Part shown: piece by piece, positions 50,903-60,226 of the stretch | Position numbering within the stretch: the first letter of the stretch is position 1 | How the letters are laid out: every line of letters begins with the position of its first letter | Assembly (NCBI RefSeq): GCF_036289405.1 | Contig: NZ_JAYFFI010000010.1 | Span: 5,035 to 69,034, forward strand | Source of the DNA: Pseudoramibacter faecis | GTDB lineage: Bacteria > Bacillota > Clostridia > Eubacteriales > Eubacteriaceae | Length of the DNA stretch: 64,000 nucleotides | Reading direction: 5' to 3' | The notes under the pieces: generated by a model | The model's database searches: none | What the model was told of the DNA's origin: nothing | What the model saw: the letters and a program-made list of their open reading frames with translations, nothing else | Translations under genes and position numbers: made by a program

Positions 50903-51936
50903 AAGGCTTGCGAAAAGTGCTCACCCCCTTCGCGCCGGACCAGTCCGGGGCGGTGTCGGTGCTTTACGAACTGGGGGGCATCATCGTCGTCGTCGACGCC
51001 GGCGGCTGCACCGGCAATATCTGCGGCTTTGACGAGCCTCGCTGGCTGTCTCAGAGAAGCGCGGTGTTTTCCGCCGGGCTTCGGGACATGGATGCCATCA
51101 TGGGGCGCGACGACCGCCTGATCGACAAGCTGGCCCTGGCCTGTGACCGGATCGAGGTGCATTTTGTGGCGCTGGTCGGCACGCCGGTGCCTGCGGTGAT
51201 CGGCACGGATTTTCGCGCGTTAAAACGCATGGCCGAAAAACGCACGGGCCTGCCGGTGATCAGCCTGCCGACGGACGGTATGGCGCTTTATGATCGCGGG
51301 GCGTCCGCCGCCTTCGCGGCGCTGTTCGAGACCTTTGCCGAGCCCGGAGAGGCGGTAGCCGGACACGTCGGAGTGCTCGGGGCCACGCCGTTAGACATGG
51401 ACGCCAAAACCCTTGAAGGCTTGTCGCAGGCGCTTAAGGCCGAAGGCTTTCGGGAGATCGTGACCTACGGCATGGGGGCAAATCTTCCCGATGTGTGTCG
51501 GGCGGCTTGTGCGGAGAAGAATCTCGTCGTCGCGCCGTCAGGGCTTGAGGCGGCACGCCGGCTTGAAGCGCGTTTTGGGACGCCCTATGAAGTGGCTTAT
51601 CCGGCCGCTGTCAAGCTTGCAGGCGGGTCGGAAGCCCGCGGCCGGCGGGTGCTCGTCGTGCATCAGCAGGTGGCGGCGAATACCCTGCGCGAGCAGCTTT
51701 TGGCGGCGGGCGCGGCCTCGGTGACCGTCGGGTGCTGGTTCATGATGGATCCGGCGCTGACCCAAGCGGGGGATGTGGCTTTGGCGGAGGAGGACGATTT
51801 CACCGAGCTTGCGGCGGGCGGCGGCTTCGATATGATTGCGGCCGATCCGACGCTCGAGCCGCTGGCGCCGGATTTTAACGGCGAATGGCTGCCCTTTCCG
51901 CATTTTGCCCTTTCCGGAAAGCTGGGACAGGGATGA
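50899..51936 (+). CDS. nitrogenase component 1-like protein, K-type, copy 1
   Basis: This 345-residue protein begins PFAPDQSGAVSVLYELGG with Cys37 and Cys42 (DAGGCTGNICGFDE), then the block VGTPVPAVIGTDF. In copy 2 this place has a Cys (ALCNSPIPFINGTDF); here it is Val-Gly, so the ligand set differs. It would pair with the preceding D-type protein. Its stop overlaps the hypF start (ATGA). Confidence 0.8.
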   Translation: MKGLRKVLTPFAPDQSGAVSVLYELGGIIVVVDAGGCTGNICGFDEPRWLSQRSAVFSAGLRDMDAIMGRDDRLIDKLALACDRIEVHFVALVGTPVPAVIGTDFRALKRMAEKRTGLPVISLPTDGMALYDRGASAAFAALFETFAEPGEAVAGHVGVLGATPLDMDAKTLEGLSQALKAEGFREIVTYGMGANLPDVCRAACAEKNLVVAPSGLEAARRLEARFGTPYEVAYPAAVKLAGGSEARGRRVLVVHQQVAANTLREQLLAAGAASVTVGCWFMMDPALTQAGDVALAEEDDFTELAAGGGFDMIAADPTLEPLAPDFNGEWLPFPHFALSGKLGQG

Positions 51937-54257
51937 GCGGCGTGGTTACCTGGCGGCTGCGGGTGTACGGCATCGTGCAGGGGGTGGGCTTTCGCCCCGC
52001 GGTGAGCCGGCACGCGGCGCGCTTCGGCATCACCGGCAGCGTCTGCAACAAGGGCCCCTACGTGGAGATTCTGGCCCAGGGCCGGATTGAGGCGGTTTCG
52101 GCCTTTGCCGCGGCGGTTGAAAACGAGCCGCCCCGGCGGGCGGCCATCCTCAAGCTGGACCATCAAAAGGTGAGTGATGCGCCAACCTATCCCACGTTTG
52201 ACATCGTCGAGAGCGAAAAGACAGCCGGGGAGATTTATATCTCGCCGGACATCGCCATCTGCGACGACTGCGCGGCAGAACTTGCCGATTCGGCCAACCG
52301 CCGCTATCAGCATCCCTTTATCAATTGCACCTGCTGCGGCCCGAGGCTGACGATTCTCGACGCGCTGCCCTACGACCGGGAGCGCACCAGCATGGCGGCC
52401 TTCCCGATGTGCGACACCTGTGCGGCGGAATATCACGATCCCGAAAGCCGGCGCTACGATGCGCAGCCGGTGTGCTGCAACGACTGCGGCCCCGAGGTTT
52501 ATGTCATCGGGCAGAATCTCAAAGGCGGTGCGGCAATCACAGCCGCCCGCCGGGTGATCGCCGGCGGCGGGGTGGTCGCGGTCAAGGGGATCGGCGGCTT
52601 TCATCTGTGCTGTGACGCGACGGATCAGGCGGCGGTGATGCGCCTGCGGCAGCGCAAGCACCGGCCGGCCAAACCCTTCGCGGTGATGGCGCGGGATGTG
52701 GCGGCGGCCGAGCGGGAGTGCGCGATCGGAAAGACCCAGCGCATCGTGCTCACCGGACACCAAAAGCCCATCGCGCTGTTGCCGAAAAAGGCCTCTGGCC
52801 GCGCGGCGGCTGCGGTGGCCCCCGGGATGCCGACGCTGGGGCTCATGCTGCCCTACGCGCCGATTCAGCTGCTGCTCTTTAATTATGACGATTGCGGCGA
52901 CGCGGTGGCAGTGCCCGATCTTCTGGTGATGACCAGCGGCAACGTGTCCGGAGCGCCGATTTGCCGAGACGATGCCGAGGCGGCGCAGGAGCTGGGGGAT
53001 CTGTGTGATTTGATCCTGTCGAATGACCGGCCGATTCGCACCCGGGCGGACGACAGCGTTATGGATTTTCTGGACGGCGCTCCCTACATGGTGCGCCGCT
53101 CCCGAGGCTACGCGCCGCTCCCGGTGATGTGCTCCCAGCCGCTGACCCATCAGGTGCTGGCGGTCGGCGGGGAACTCAAAAATACCTTTTGCATCGGTAA
53201 GGGGCCGCTGTTTTATCCCTCGGCCTACGTCGGGGATCTGGCCGATGTGCGCACGGTGGCCGCCCTCAAGGAAAGCATCGCCCGGATGACCGCCCTGCTC
53301 GAAGCGGCACCGGAGGCGGTGGCCTGCGATCTGCACCCGCGCTACGAATCGAGCCGGGTCGCGATCGGGCTGGGGCTGCCGGTGGCGGCGGTGCAGCATC
53401 ATCATGCGCATATCGCGGCCTGCCTGGCGGAAAACGACGCGGCCGGTCCGGTGATTGGTCTCGCCTTCGACGGCACGGGCTACGGTCCGGATCACACGAT
53501 TTGGGGCGGGGAAATCCTCATTGCCGACTGTCGGGGTTATGAACGGGTCGGCCATGTCGTTCCCTTTAACCAGGTCGGCGGTGACGCGTCGGCCCGGGAA
53601 GGCTGGCGCATTGCGGTCGCCCTGCTCTACGACCTCACGAAGGACGCCGGGGCGGCGGCTGCCTGTGCCGCCGATCTCGGCCTGTGCGAAGCCGCCGCGG
53701 CAAAAGCCCAATGCGCGATGATCGACCGCCGGATGAACACGGTGACCTCGACCAGCGCCGGGCGCCTGTTTGACGGCGTTTCGGCGATGCTGAGCCTGTG
53801 CCGCCAGTCGACCTTTGAAGGCGAGGCGGCGATCGCGCTGGAATTTTGCGCCGAGGGCTGGCGGGGTGACGCTCCGGGTCTGGACGACAGCCCACTCATT
53901 TTGCAGGGGTCGGGTGGCCTGCTGCTCAACACGCCGGCACTGGTGCGCCGGGTCCGCGACGGGATCGCGGCCGGCCGGCCGGCGGCCGAGCTGGCCTATG
54001 GCTTTCACGCGGGGCTGGCGGCGCAAGCCGCGGCGGCCTGCGGAAAACTGCGCGAGTCGCGGGGGCTTGCCACCGTGGCGCTGTCCGGCGGGGTGTTTCA
54101 AAACAAGTTACTGACGCGACTCACCCGGGATGCCCTTGAGGCGCGGGGCTTCACGGTGCTGGTGCATCATCTGGTGCCACCCAACGACGGCGGCCTTGCG
54201 CTGGGCCAGGCGGTGATCGCGGCGAGCCGGCTTGAAGCCGGGGCGCTGTCAAAATAA
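51933..54257 (+). CDS. hypF: carbamoyltransferase HypF
   Basis: The start at 51933 (MSGVVTWRLRVYGIVQGVGFRPA) gives 774 residues, the usual length. Domains in order: acylphosphatase-like (about 5-95, GVGFRPAVSRHA), two zinc-finger-like CxxC pairs (CDDC...CCGPR and CDTC...CCNDCGP), YrdC-like, and Kae1-like with HHHAHIAACL and FDGTGYGPDHTIWGGE. HypF makes the carbamoyl adenylate used for the CN ligands. It follows nflK1 by a 4-base overlap. Confidence 0.96.
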   Translation: MSGVVTWRLRVYGIVQGVGFRPAVSRHAARFGITGSVCNKGPYVEILAQGRIEAVSAFAAAVENEPPRRAAILKLDHQKVSDAPTYPTFDIVESEKTAGEIYISPDIAICDDCAAELADSANRRYQHPFINCTCCGPRLTILDALPYDRERTSMAAFPMCDTCAAEYHDPESRRYDAQPVCCNDCGPEVYVIGQNLKGGAAITAARRVIAGGGVVAVKGIGGFHLCCDATDQAAVMRLRQRKHRPAKPFAVMARDVAAAERECAIGKTQRIVLTGHQKPIALLPKKASGRAAAAVAPGMPTLGLMLPYAPIQLLLFNYDDCGDAVAVPDLLVMTSGNVSGAPICRDDAEAAQELGDLCDLILSNDRPIRTRADDSVMDFLDGAPYMVRRSRGYAPLPVMCSQPLTHQVLAVGGELKNTFCIGKGPLFYPSAYVGDLADVRTVAALKESIARMTALLEAAPEAVACDLHPRYESSRVAIGLGLPVAAVQHHHAHIAACLAENDAAGPVIGLAFDGTGYGPDHTIWGGEILIADCRGYERVGHVVPFNQVGGDASAREGWRIAVALLYDLTKDAGAAAACAADLGLCEAAAAKAQCAMIDRRMNTVTSTSAGRLFDGVSAMLSLCRQSTFEGEAAIALEFCAEGWRGDAPGLDDSPLILQGSGGLLLNTPALVRRVRDGIAAGRPAAELAYGFHAGLAAQAAAACGKLRESRGLATVALSGGVFQNKLLTRLTRDALEARGFTVLVHHLVPPNDGGLALGQAVIAASRLEAGALSK

Positions 54258-54305
54258 AAATCAGCAACAAAAATCGATCAATAAAGAAAAAAGAAGGAGA
54301 CAAAG

Positions 54306-54518
54306 ATGTGTGTAGGATTGCCGGCTCGTGTGGTCAGGCTCAAGGATAAAGACACGGCGGTGGTGGACGCGTCGGGAGCGAAGCGGGAAGTTTCCGCGGC
54401 GCTGCTCGAGACGTTAGCCCCCGGGGATTACGTGATGGTGCACGCTGGGGCGGCCATCGCCAAAATCACCGGCGACGACGAGGATGAAGCGGCGGATCTG
54501 CTGGAGAATCTGCTGTGA
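54306..54518 (+). CDS. hypC: hydrogenase maturation chaperone HypC
   Basis: This 70-residue protein begins MCVGLPARVV with the essential N-terminal Cys2 and ends with GDYVMVHAGAAIAKI. It binds the Fe(CN)2CO unit with HypD. It overlaps hypD by 4 bases (GTGA). Confidence 0.95.
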   Translation: MCVGLPARVVRLKDKDTAVVDASGAKREVSAALLETLAPGDYVMVHAGAAIAKITGDDEDEAADLLENLL

Positions 54519-55564
54519 CAGCGGCAGAACGGGCCATCGCGCGGCTTAAAGCTTATGACGGACCGCCCTTGTCCATCATGGAGGTATGCGGCACCCATAC
54601 GCACGAGATCTTTCGTCAGGGCATCCGGAGTTTGCTGCCGCCCCAGGTGCGACTGATTTCCGGACCGGGCTGTCCGGTTTGCGTGACGCCGGTGGATTAT
54701 ATCGATGAGGCGGTGATGCTCGCGCTGGATCTCGGCGCGACGATTTGCACCTTCGGCGACTTGGTGCGGGTGCCGGGATCAACGATGAGCCTGGCCGATG
54801 CCCGGAGGCGGGGCGCACGCATCCAGGTGGTTTATGCCCCCCAGGACGCGGCGGCCTACGCGACGGCCCATCCCGATGAAGCCGTGGTGTTTCTCGCGGT
54901 GGGTTTTGAGACGACGACGCCGGCGGCCTGTCTGGCGGTGCGGGAGGCGGCGGCTTTGGGGCTTACAAACTTTTCCCTGCTGACGGCCAACAAAACGATG
55001 CCCGGCGCCTACGAGGCGATGAAGGACAGCACCGATCTCTTTTTGTACCCGGGGCATGTGCACGCGATCACCGGCACCGGTATCTGCGAGGCGTTGGCTC
55101 GCCGGGGCGTCAGCGGGGTGGTGGCCGGCTTCACCCCGGCGGAGCTCGTGACGGCGCTGGCCGTGGCGCTGAGCCGGGGCGCCCAAGGAGAAGCGTTTTT
55201 TGTGAACTGCTATCCCCGGGTGGTGCGCCCGGAGGGCAGTCCGGCGGCGCAAAAGCTCGTGGCTGCCATGATGGCGCCCTGCGACGCAAGATGGCGGGGC
55301 ATCGGCGTGATCCCGAATTCGGGACTGCGCCTGAAAGACGCTTTTGCGGATTTTGACGCGCGGAAAAAATTCGCCTTGCCGGAGATCACCGGCCGGGAAA
55401 ATCCCGCCTGTCGCTGCGGCGAGGTGCTTCAAGGGAAATGCCTGCCGGGGGACTGCCCGGTGTTTGGCAAAGGCTGCACGCCGGAGCATCCCGTCGGCGC
55501 GTGCATGGTGTCGAGCGAAGGGGCCTGCTCGGCCTATTATCTTTACGGCAGGGATGCGCGATGA
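54515..55564 (+). CDS. hypD: hydrogenase maturation protein HypD
   Basis: This 349-residue protein starts with GTG. It has EVCGTHTHEIFRQGI, GPGCPVCVTP, and the C-terminal [4Fe-4S] ligand region CRCGEVLQGKC...CPVFGKGC. It is the scaffold for Fe(CN)2CO with HypC. All conserved Cys blocks are present. Confidence 0.96.
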   Translation: MTAAERAIARLKAYDGPPLSIMEVCGTHTHEIFRQGIRSLLPPQVRLISGPGCPVCVTPVDYIDEAVMLALDLGATICTFGDLVRVPGSTMSLADARRRGARIQVVYAPQDAAAYATAHPDEAVVFLAVGFETTTPAACLAVREAAALGLTNFSLLTANKTMPGAYEAMKDSTDLFLYPGHVHAITGTGICEALARRGVSGVVAGFTPAELVTALAVALSRGAQGEAFFVNCYPRVVRPEGSPAAQKLVAAMMAPCDARWRGIGVIPNSGLRLKDAFADFDARKKFALPEITGRENPACRCGEVLQGKCLPGDCPVFGKGCTPEHPVGACMVSSEGACSAYYLYGRDAR

Positions 55565-55575
55565 GGAGGCAATCC

Positions 55576-56592
55576 ATGACAACCATCAACAGTGAAACGG
55601 TGACCCTGGCCCACGGGGCCGGCGGCAGGCAGACCGCGGCTTTGATCGAGCGGGTCTTTGCCAAGCATTTTGCCAATGCGGATTTTACGGCGGACGACGC
55701 GGCGGTGCTGGCGGCGCCCCGGGGCAAAATCGCCATGTCCACCGACGGTTTCGTGGTTTCGCCGGCGTTTTTTCCCGGCGGGAACATCGGCAAACTTGCG
55801 ATCTGCGGCACGGTCAACGATTTGGCCTGCATGGGGGCCCGCCCGCGGTATCTCACCTGTTCGTTTATCATCGAGGAGGGCTATCCCCTGGCAGAGCTCG
55901 AGCGCGTTGCGGCGGCCATGGCCGAAACGGCGGAAGAAGCCCGGGTGCACATTGTCGCCGGGGATACCAAGGTAGCCGGAAAGGGCCAGGCCGACGGGGT
56001 CTTTATCACGACGGCGGGGGTTGGCGAAATGCTGCCCGGCGCCCATCCGGCGGGGCATCGCGCGGCACCCGGCGACGCGATCGTGGTCACCGGGGATGTG
56101 GGGCGCCACGGGACGGCCATTCTGCTCGCCCGGGAGGACTTCGGCATCGAGGCGGATATCACTTCGGACTGCGCCCTCCTTTGGGCGGCGGTGGAAGCGG
56201 GGCTTGCGCGGGTGCCGGATATCCATGTGATTCGCGACGCGACCCGGGGCGGCGTGGGCACCGTGCTTTACGAAATCACCAGGCAAAGCGGCGTCGGCAT
56301 CCGGCTTTCGGCCGAGGCGGTGCCGGTGGATCCGGCGGTGCGCGGCGTCTGCGGCATGCTCGGCCTCGAGCCGCTCTATCTCGCCTGCGAGGGCACGATG
56401 GTGATGATCTGCCCGAGGGCGGATGCGCCGGCGCTGCTCGATGCCTTGCATCGTGCGCCCCATGCGGCCGGCGCAGCGATGATCGGCGAGGTGACGGCGG
56501 AGAATGCGGGTCGGGTCGTGATGACGACGGACATCGGCACCCAGACCATTCTGCCCGAGCCGGGTACAGAGCTTTTGCCCCGGATCTGCTAA
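55576..56592 (+). CDS. hypE: carbamoyl dehydratase HypE
   Basis: The start at 55576 with GAGGAGG ahead gives 338 residues. LAHGAGGRQTAALI and DDAAVLAAPRGKIAMSTDGF are the ATP-binding blocks. The C-terminus ends exactly PRIC, the Cys that receives the carbamoyl group and becomes thiocyanate. It is fully intact. Confidence 0.96.
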   Translation: MTTINSETVTLAHGAGGRQTAALIERVFAKHFANADFTADDAAVLAAPRGKIAMSTDGFVVSPAFFPGGNIGKLAICGTVNDLACMGARPRYLTCSFIIEEGYPLAELERVAAAMAETAEEARVHIVAGDTKVAGKGQADGVFITTAGVGEMLPGAHPAGHRAAPGDAIVVTGDVGRHGTAILLAREDFGIEADITSDCALLWAAVEAGLARVPDIHVIRDATRGGVGTVLYEITRQSGVGIRLSAEAVPVDPAVRGVCGMLGLEPLYLACEGTMVMICPRADAPALLDALHRAPHAAGAAMIGEVTAENAGRVVMTTDIGTQTILPEPGTELLPRIC

Positions 56593-56670
56593 TCAAGAAG
56601 CGAAGCGCCACGGCTTGCAGATGCATCGGCGGCGCGCCGGAGCGACGAAGAAAAATAAAAGGAGAGCGAC

Positions 56671-56937
56671 ATGAAAACACGGGTAGCAGTCATCGCGATT
56701 ATCGTGGATGACAACGCGGCGTCCGCCGCGATCAATCGGCTGCTGCACGAGGCAGCGGATTTTGTGGTCGGGCGGATGGGCATTCCCTACCGGGAAAAGG
56801 GTATCAATATCATCAGCGTGGCGGTGGACGCGCCCCAGGAAGTGATCAGCGCGCTGTCGGGCAAGATCGGGCGGCTGCCCGGCGTCAGCGTCAAAACGGC
56901 TTATTCCGGCGTCACGACGGAGGCGGCCGATGATTAA
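56671..56937 (+). CDS. TM1266-family iron-only hydrogenase system regulator
   Basis: This 88-residue ACT-like protein (MKTRVAVIAIIVDDNAASAAINRLLHE...VVGRMGIPYREKGINIISVAVD) matches the TM1266 family found next to [FeFe]-hydrogenase maturation genes. It is a likely small-molecule sensor or nickel-responsive-type fold without a DNA-binding domain. It overlaps nflH2 by 8 bases. Confidence 0.85.
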   Translation: MKTRVAVIAIIVDDNAASAAINRLLHEAADFVVGRMGIPYREKGINIISVAVDAPQEVISALSGKIGRLPGVSVKTAYSGVTTEAADD

Positions 56938-57697
56938 GCTCGCGTTTTACGGCAAGGGAGGTATCGGCAAATCGACGACGGTGTCCAACGTCGCGCTGGC
57001 CATGGCCCGGCGGGGGCTTACCGTGATGCAGATCGGCTGCGACCCGAAGGCCGATTCGACCCGAGGGCTTTGCGGCGGGGCGCCGCCGGCGAGCGTGATG
57101 GATTTGATTCGTGCCCGCGGCGACGATTTTGCGCTGACCGACGCGGTGAAGGTTGGTGTCGGCGGGGTGATCTGCGCCGAGGCCGGCGGTCCGCTGCCGG
57201 GGCTTGGCTGCGCGGGGCGCGGGGTGATCACCGCCCTCGAGACGCTGGCCGAAAAGGGTATTTACGAGACAGTTCAGCCGGATGTGGTGCTCTTTGACGT
57301 GCTGGGGGATGTGGTTTGCGGCGGGTTTGCCCTGCCCATGCGCCGGGGCTACGCCCAGAAGGTGTATATTTTGACCTCCGGCGAAAACATGGCCATTTAT
57401 GCGGCGGCCAATATCGCCGCGGCCGTCGCGGGTTTTAAAAACCGGGGCTATGCGAGTCTCGGCGGGCTGATTCTCAATCGGCGGGACGTGACCCGGGAGG
57501 ACGAGAAAGTGGCCGAGCTCGCCCGGGATTTCGACACACGCATCGTGGGCGATCTGCCTCGGGACGCCCGGGTGCCCGCGGCGGAGGAAGCCGGGCAGAT
57601 GGTGCTCGAGGCCTATCCTCAGGCGCCGGTTTCGGCGGCCTACCGCGCGCTGGCGGCAGTCCTTTGCGCTGAAAACGGATTGGAGACGCGATGCTAA
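56930..57697 (+). CDS. nitrogenase Fe-protein-like ATPase, copy 2
   Basis: This 255-residue paralogue of the protein at 48820 has P-loop GKGGIGKS and the same two Cys positions (Cys94 in GLGCAGRG, Cys130 in DVLGDVVCGGF). The two copies share these blocks exactly and differ elsewhere, so they are a fairly old duplication or separate recruitments. It is the presumed reductase for nflDK copy 2. Confidence 0.88.
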   Translation: MIKLAFYGKGGIGKSTTVSNVALAMARRGLTVMQIGCDPKADSTRGLCGGAPPASVMDLIRARGDDFALTDAVKVGVGGVICAEAGGPLPGLGCAGRGVITALETLAEKGIYETVQPDVVLFDVLGDVVCGGFALPMRRGYAQKVYILTSGENMAIYAAANIAAAVAGFKNRGYASLGGLILNRRDVTREDEKVAELARDFDTRIVGDLPRDARVPAAEEAGQMVLEAYPQAPVSAAYRALAAVLCAENGLETRC

Positions 57698-59034
57698 CAC
57701 GACTCACCCATAACCGAAGCACGGACCGGGCGGCGGTCGCCATCGGCGAGGCCGATTTCCCCGCGCCCTTTGCCCACGGCCTGGAATACAACGCGCCGGT
57801 GCACGGCAATTGGAACATCGTCCACACGGGGATGCTCGTGCCGGAGAGCCACCAGATTTACATCTGCGCGCAAAACTGCATGCGGGGTGTCGCGATGACG
57901 GCGGCGGAGATGAACGCGGCCGATCGTTTCTCGATGGTCGTTCTGGAAGAGCACGACCTTTACGACGGCGATCTCTTTGAGATCACCTGCGAGGGCATCG
58001 CCGATGCGATTAAAAAAATGCCGGCGCCGCCCCGGGCAGTGCTCGTTTTTCCCGTGTGCCTGCATCATTTTATGGGCACGGACATGGCGGCGGTGTATCG
58101 CGAGCTCGAGCGCCGTTTTCCCGGGATTGATTTTATCCGCTGCTGGATGGATCCGATCATGCAAAAGACGGGGCTCACGCCGGAACAAAAGCAGCGAAAA
58201 GCGCTTTACGACCCGCTGGAAGCGCTGCCCCCGGATCCCCGGGCGGTGAACCTGCTCGGGGGCAATCTCGCGGCGGATCCCGAGGGCAATGATATCGCGC
58301 GGCTGCTGGCGCAAAATCATTTTGCGCTGCGGGAGCTGGCGACCTGCGAAAGCTATGGCGATTTTCTGGCCATGGGCGAGGGCGCGCTGGAACTTTGCGC
58401 CACGCCCTTCGGCGATTACGGCGCGAAGCAGCTGGCCCGACGTCTAAAACGGCCCTACCTTTGGTTGCCCTGCAGCTGGCAGTTTGATCGGATCGCGGCG
58501 GATCGAAAGCGGCTGTGCGACGCGCTGGGCATTGCCGACGCGGCCGTTGCGGCCGACCGCGCGGCGGCATCGGCGGCTTTGCGAAGGCTTACGGCCACGC
58601 TGAGCGACACGCCGGTAGCCATCGACGCCATGGTGGTGTTTGAACCTTTGGGGCTGGCGCAGCTACTCATCGAGCACGGCGTGAACGTCGTGCGGGTGTA
58701 TCTGGACGCTGTGGCGGCGAACGAGCGGCCGGCCTTCGACTGGCTGCGCGCCCACGCGCCGGGGCTGACCTTGGTGGCGACCATCCGGCCGGAAATGCGC
58801 ATCGCGCGCCGAGGCGGCGGCCTGCGGCCGGCGGGGAAAATCTTGGCCGTCGGACCCAAGGCGGCCTATTTTGAAGACACGGCCTATTTTGTCAACACGG
58901 TCGACAACGGCGGGCTCTGGGGCTACGCGGGCATTGCTGCGCTGGCAAGACAGATGGGCGAGGCCCTGGCGACGCCCAAGGCTACCCGGGCGCTGGTGCC
59001 CCGCAAGGGATGGGGATGTGACTGCGCGCTATGA
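57691..59034 (+). CDS. nitrogenase component 1-like protein, D-type, copy 2
   Basis: This 447-residue protein has Cys59 and Cys63 in IYICAQNCMRG and Cys123 in VFPVCLHHFMGTDM. It ends with WGCDCAL, an additional C-terminal Cys pair not seen in copy 1. The HTGMLVPESHQIY block is distinctive. It overlaps nflH2 by 7 bases and nflK2 by 4. Confidence 0.82.
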   Translation: MLTRLTHNRSTDRAAVAIGEADFPAPFAHGLEYNAPVHGNWNIVHTGMLVPESHQIYICAQNCMRGVAMTAAEMNAADRFSMVVLEEHDLYDGDLFEITCEGIADAIKKMPAPPRAVLVFPVCLHHFMGTDMAAVYRELERRFPGIDFIRCWMDPIMQKTGLTPEQKQRKALYDPLEALPPDPRAVNLLGGNLAADPEGNDIARLLAQNHFALRELATCESYGDFLAMGEGALELCATPFGDYGAKQLARRLKRPYLWLPCSWQFDRIAADRKRLCDALGIADAAVAADRAAASAALRRLTATLSDTPVAIDAMVVFEPLGLAQLLIEHGVNVVRVYLDAVAANERPAFDWLRAHAPGLTLVATIRPEMRIARRGGGLRPAGKILAVGPKAAYFEDTAYFVNTVDNGGLWGYAGIAALARQMGEALATPKATRALVPRKGWGCDCAL

Positions 59035-60191
59035 GACAGACGAGACGCATCCTCCCGGTGACTGCCGGGGACATTTCCGGGGCGGCTTCCGCTCTGTATG
59101 AGCTCGGCGGCATGACGGTGATCCACGACCCGTCGGGCTGCAACTCGACCTACAACACCCATGACGAGATCCGCTGGTACGATCAGGAAAGTCTGATTTA
59201 TGTGTCGGGGCTCACCGACGTGGACGCGATTAACGGCGACGACGACAAGCTCATCGCCGAGATTGCTGAGGCGGCGCAGATCACCAAGCCGCGTTTTATC
59301 GCGCTGTGCAATTCGCCGATTCCTTTCATCAACGGGACGGATTTCGAGGCCATCGCGGCGCTGATCGCCGGGCAGACCGGGGTGCCGGCCTTTTATGTGC
59401 CCACCAGCGGCATGCACGATTATGTGCGCGGAGCGGGGCTGGCGCTGGCCAAAATTGCCGGGCATTTTGTGACGCCGCCGGCCGGTCGCCGGCCGCGCAC
59501 GGTAAACCTTTTGGGTATGACGCCGCTGGACTTTGCCAACGCGCAAGCACGCAGGTCTTTAACCGCGGGCCTTGAAGCCGAGGGCTGGCAGGTGGTCAGC
59601 TGCTGGGCGATGGGCGACAATCTTAGCGCATTGGCCCGGGCGGGCGGCGCCGCGGTGAACCTGGTCGTCTCGGCGGCGGGGATGCGGGCGGCGAAAGTGC
59701 TCGCCCGGCGCTTCGGCACGCCGGCGGCGATCGGTTGCCCGATTGGCTCTCACGCGCCGGCCGTTTACCAGGCGCTCGAGCAGGCGGCAGCCGAAGGCGG
59801 CGCATCCATCGTGACCTATGCGGCGCGGGAGGTGCCATCTGGGCCGGCCGCGGCGTTATTGGGCGAGCCGGTGTCTATGGGATCGCTGGCGGCGGCCCTG
59901 GAGGCCCGTGGCGTTCCGGCGCGGGTGATCGCAGTGGCGGAAGACAGCCGGGCGTTGCTCGCCCCGGGGGACACCCTCGCCTTGGACGAGGAAGCGGTTA
60001 TCGCCGCGGTGAGCGACGCGCCGGTGATCGTGGCGGATCCGCTTTATCGGCCGGTGGTGCCGGCGGCGGCGCATTTTGTGCCGCTGCCCCATCTGGCGCT
60101 GTCCGGGCGGATCTTCCTCGCGCAGATGCCTGATTATTTCGCGCCGGATTTTGACGCGGTGATCGACGCCATCGCGGCGGCCGCACGTTAA
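59031..60191 (+). CDS. nitrogenase component 1-like protein, K-type, copy 2
   Basis: This 386-residue protein has SGAASALYELGG, Cys37 in HDPSGCNSTYNTHDE and Cys93 in ALCNSPIPFINGTDF. It resembles copy 1 K-type in the N-terminal half and is about 40 residues longer. It pairs with the D-type protein before it. hydF follows 35 bases downstream. Confidence 0.82.
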   Translation: MRQTRRILPVTAGDISGAASALYELGGMTVIHDPSGCNSTYNTHDEIRWYDQESLIYVSGLTDVDAINGDDDKLIAEIAEAAQITKPRFIALCNSPIPFINGTDFEAIAALIAGQTGVPAFYVPTSGMHDYVRGAGLALAKIAGHFVTPPAGRRPRTVNLLGMTPLDFANAQARRSLTAGLEAEGWQVVSCWAMGDNLSALARAGGAAVNLVVSAAGMRAAKVLARRFGTPAAIGCPIGSHAPAVYQALEQAAAEGGASIVTYAAREVPSGPAAALLGEPVSMGSLAAALEARGVPARVIAVAEDSRALLAPGDTLALDEEAVIAAVSDAPVIVADPLYRPVVPAAAHFVPLPHLALSGRIFLAQMPDYFAPDFDAVIDAIAAAAR

Positions 60192-60226
60192 CCCTTGTGA
60201 AAGACCAAGAGAAAGAAGGCAGCATT

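Noticed and set aside
48820..51936. Ni-sirohydrochlorin reductive cyclase (CfbCD) for F430
   Set aside because: CfbD is a single component-1 subunit and cfbA/B/E are absent. Here each set has two distinct component-1 proteins.
51663..54101. 812-residue minus-strand reading opposite hypF
   Set aside because: It is a GC-rich antisense shadow of hypF with no family motifs and Arg/His-rich low-complexity content.
48820..60191. Classical nitrogenase (nif) cluster
   Set aside because: H, D and K-like proteins are present, but D and K are short (345-447 residues), lack recognisable FeMo-co ligands, and no nifB, nifE or nifN is present.
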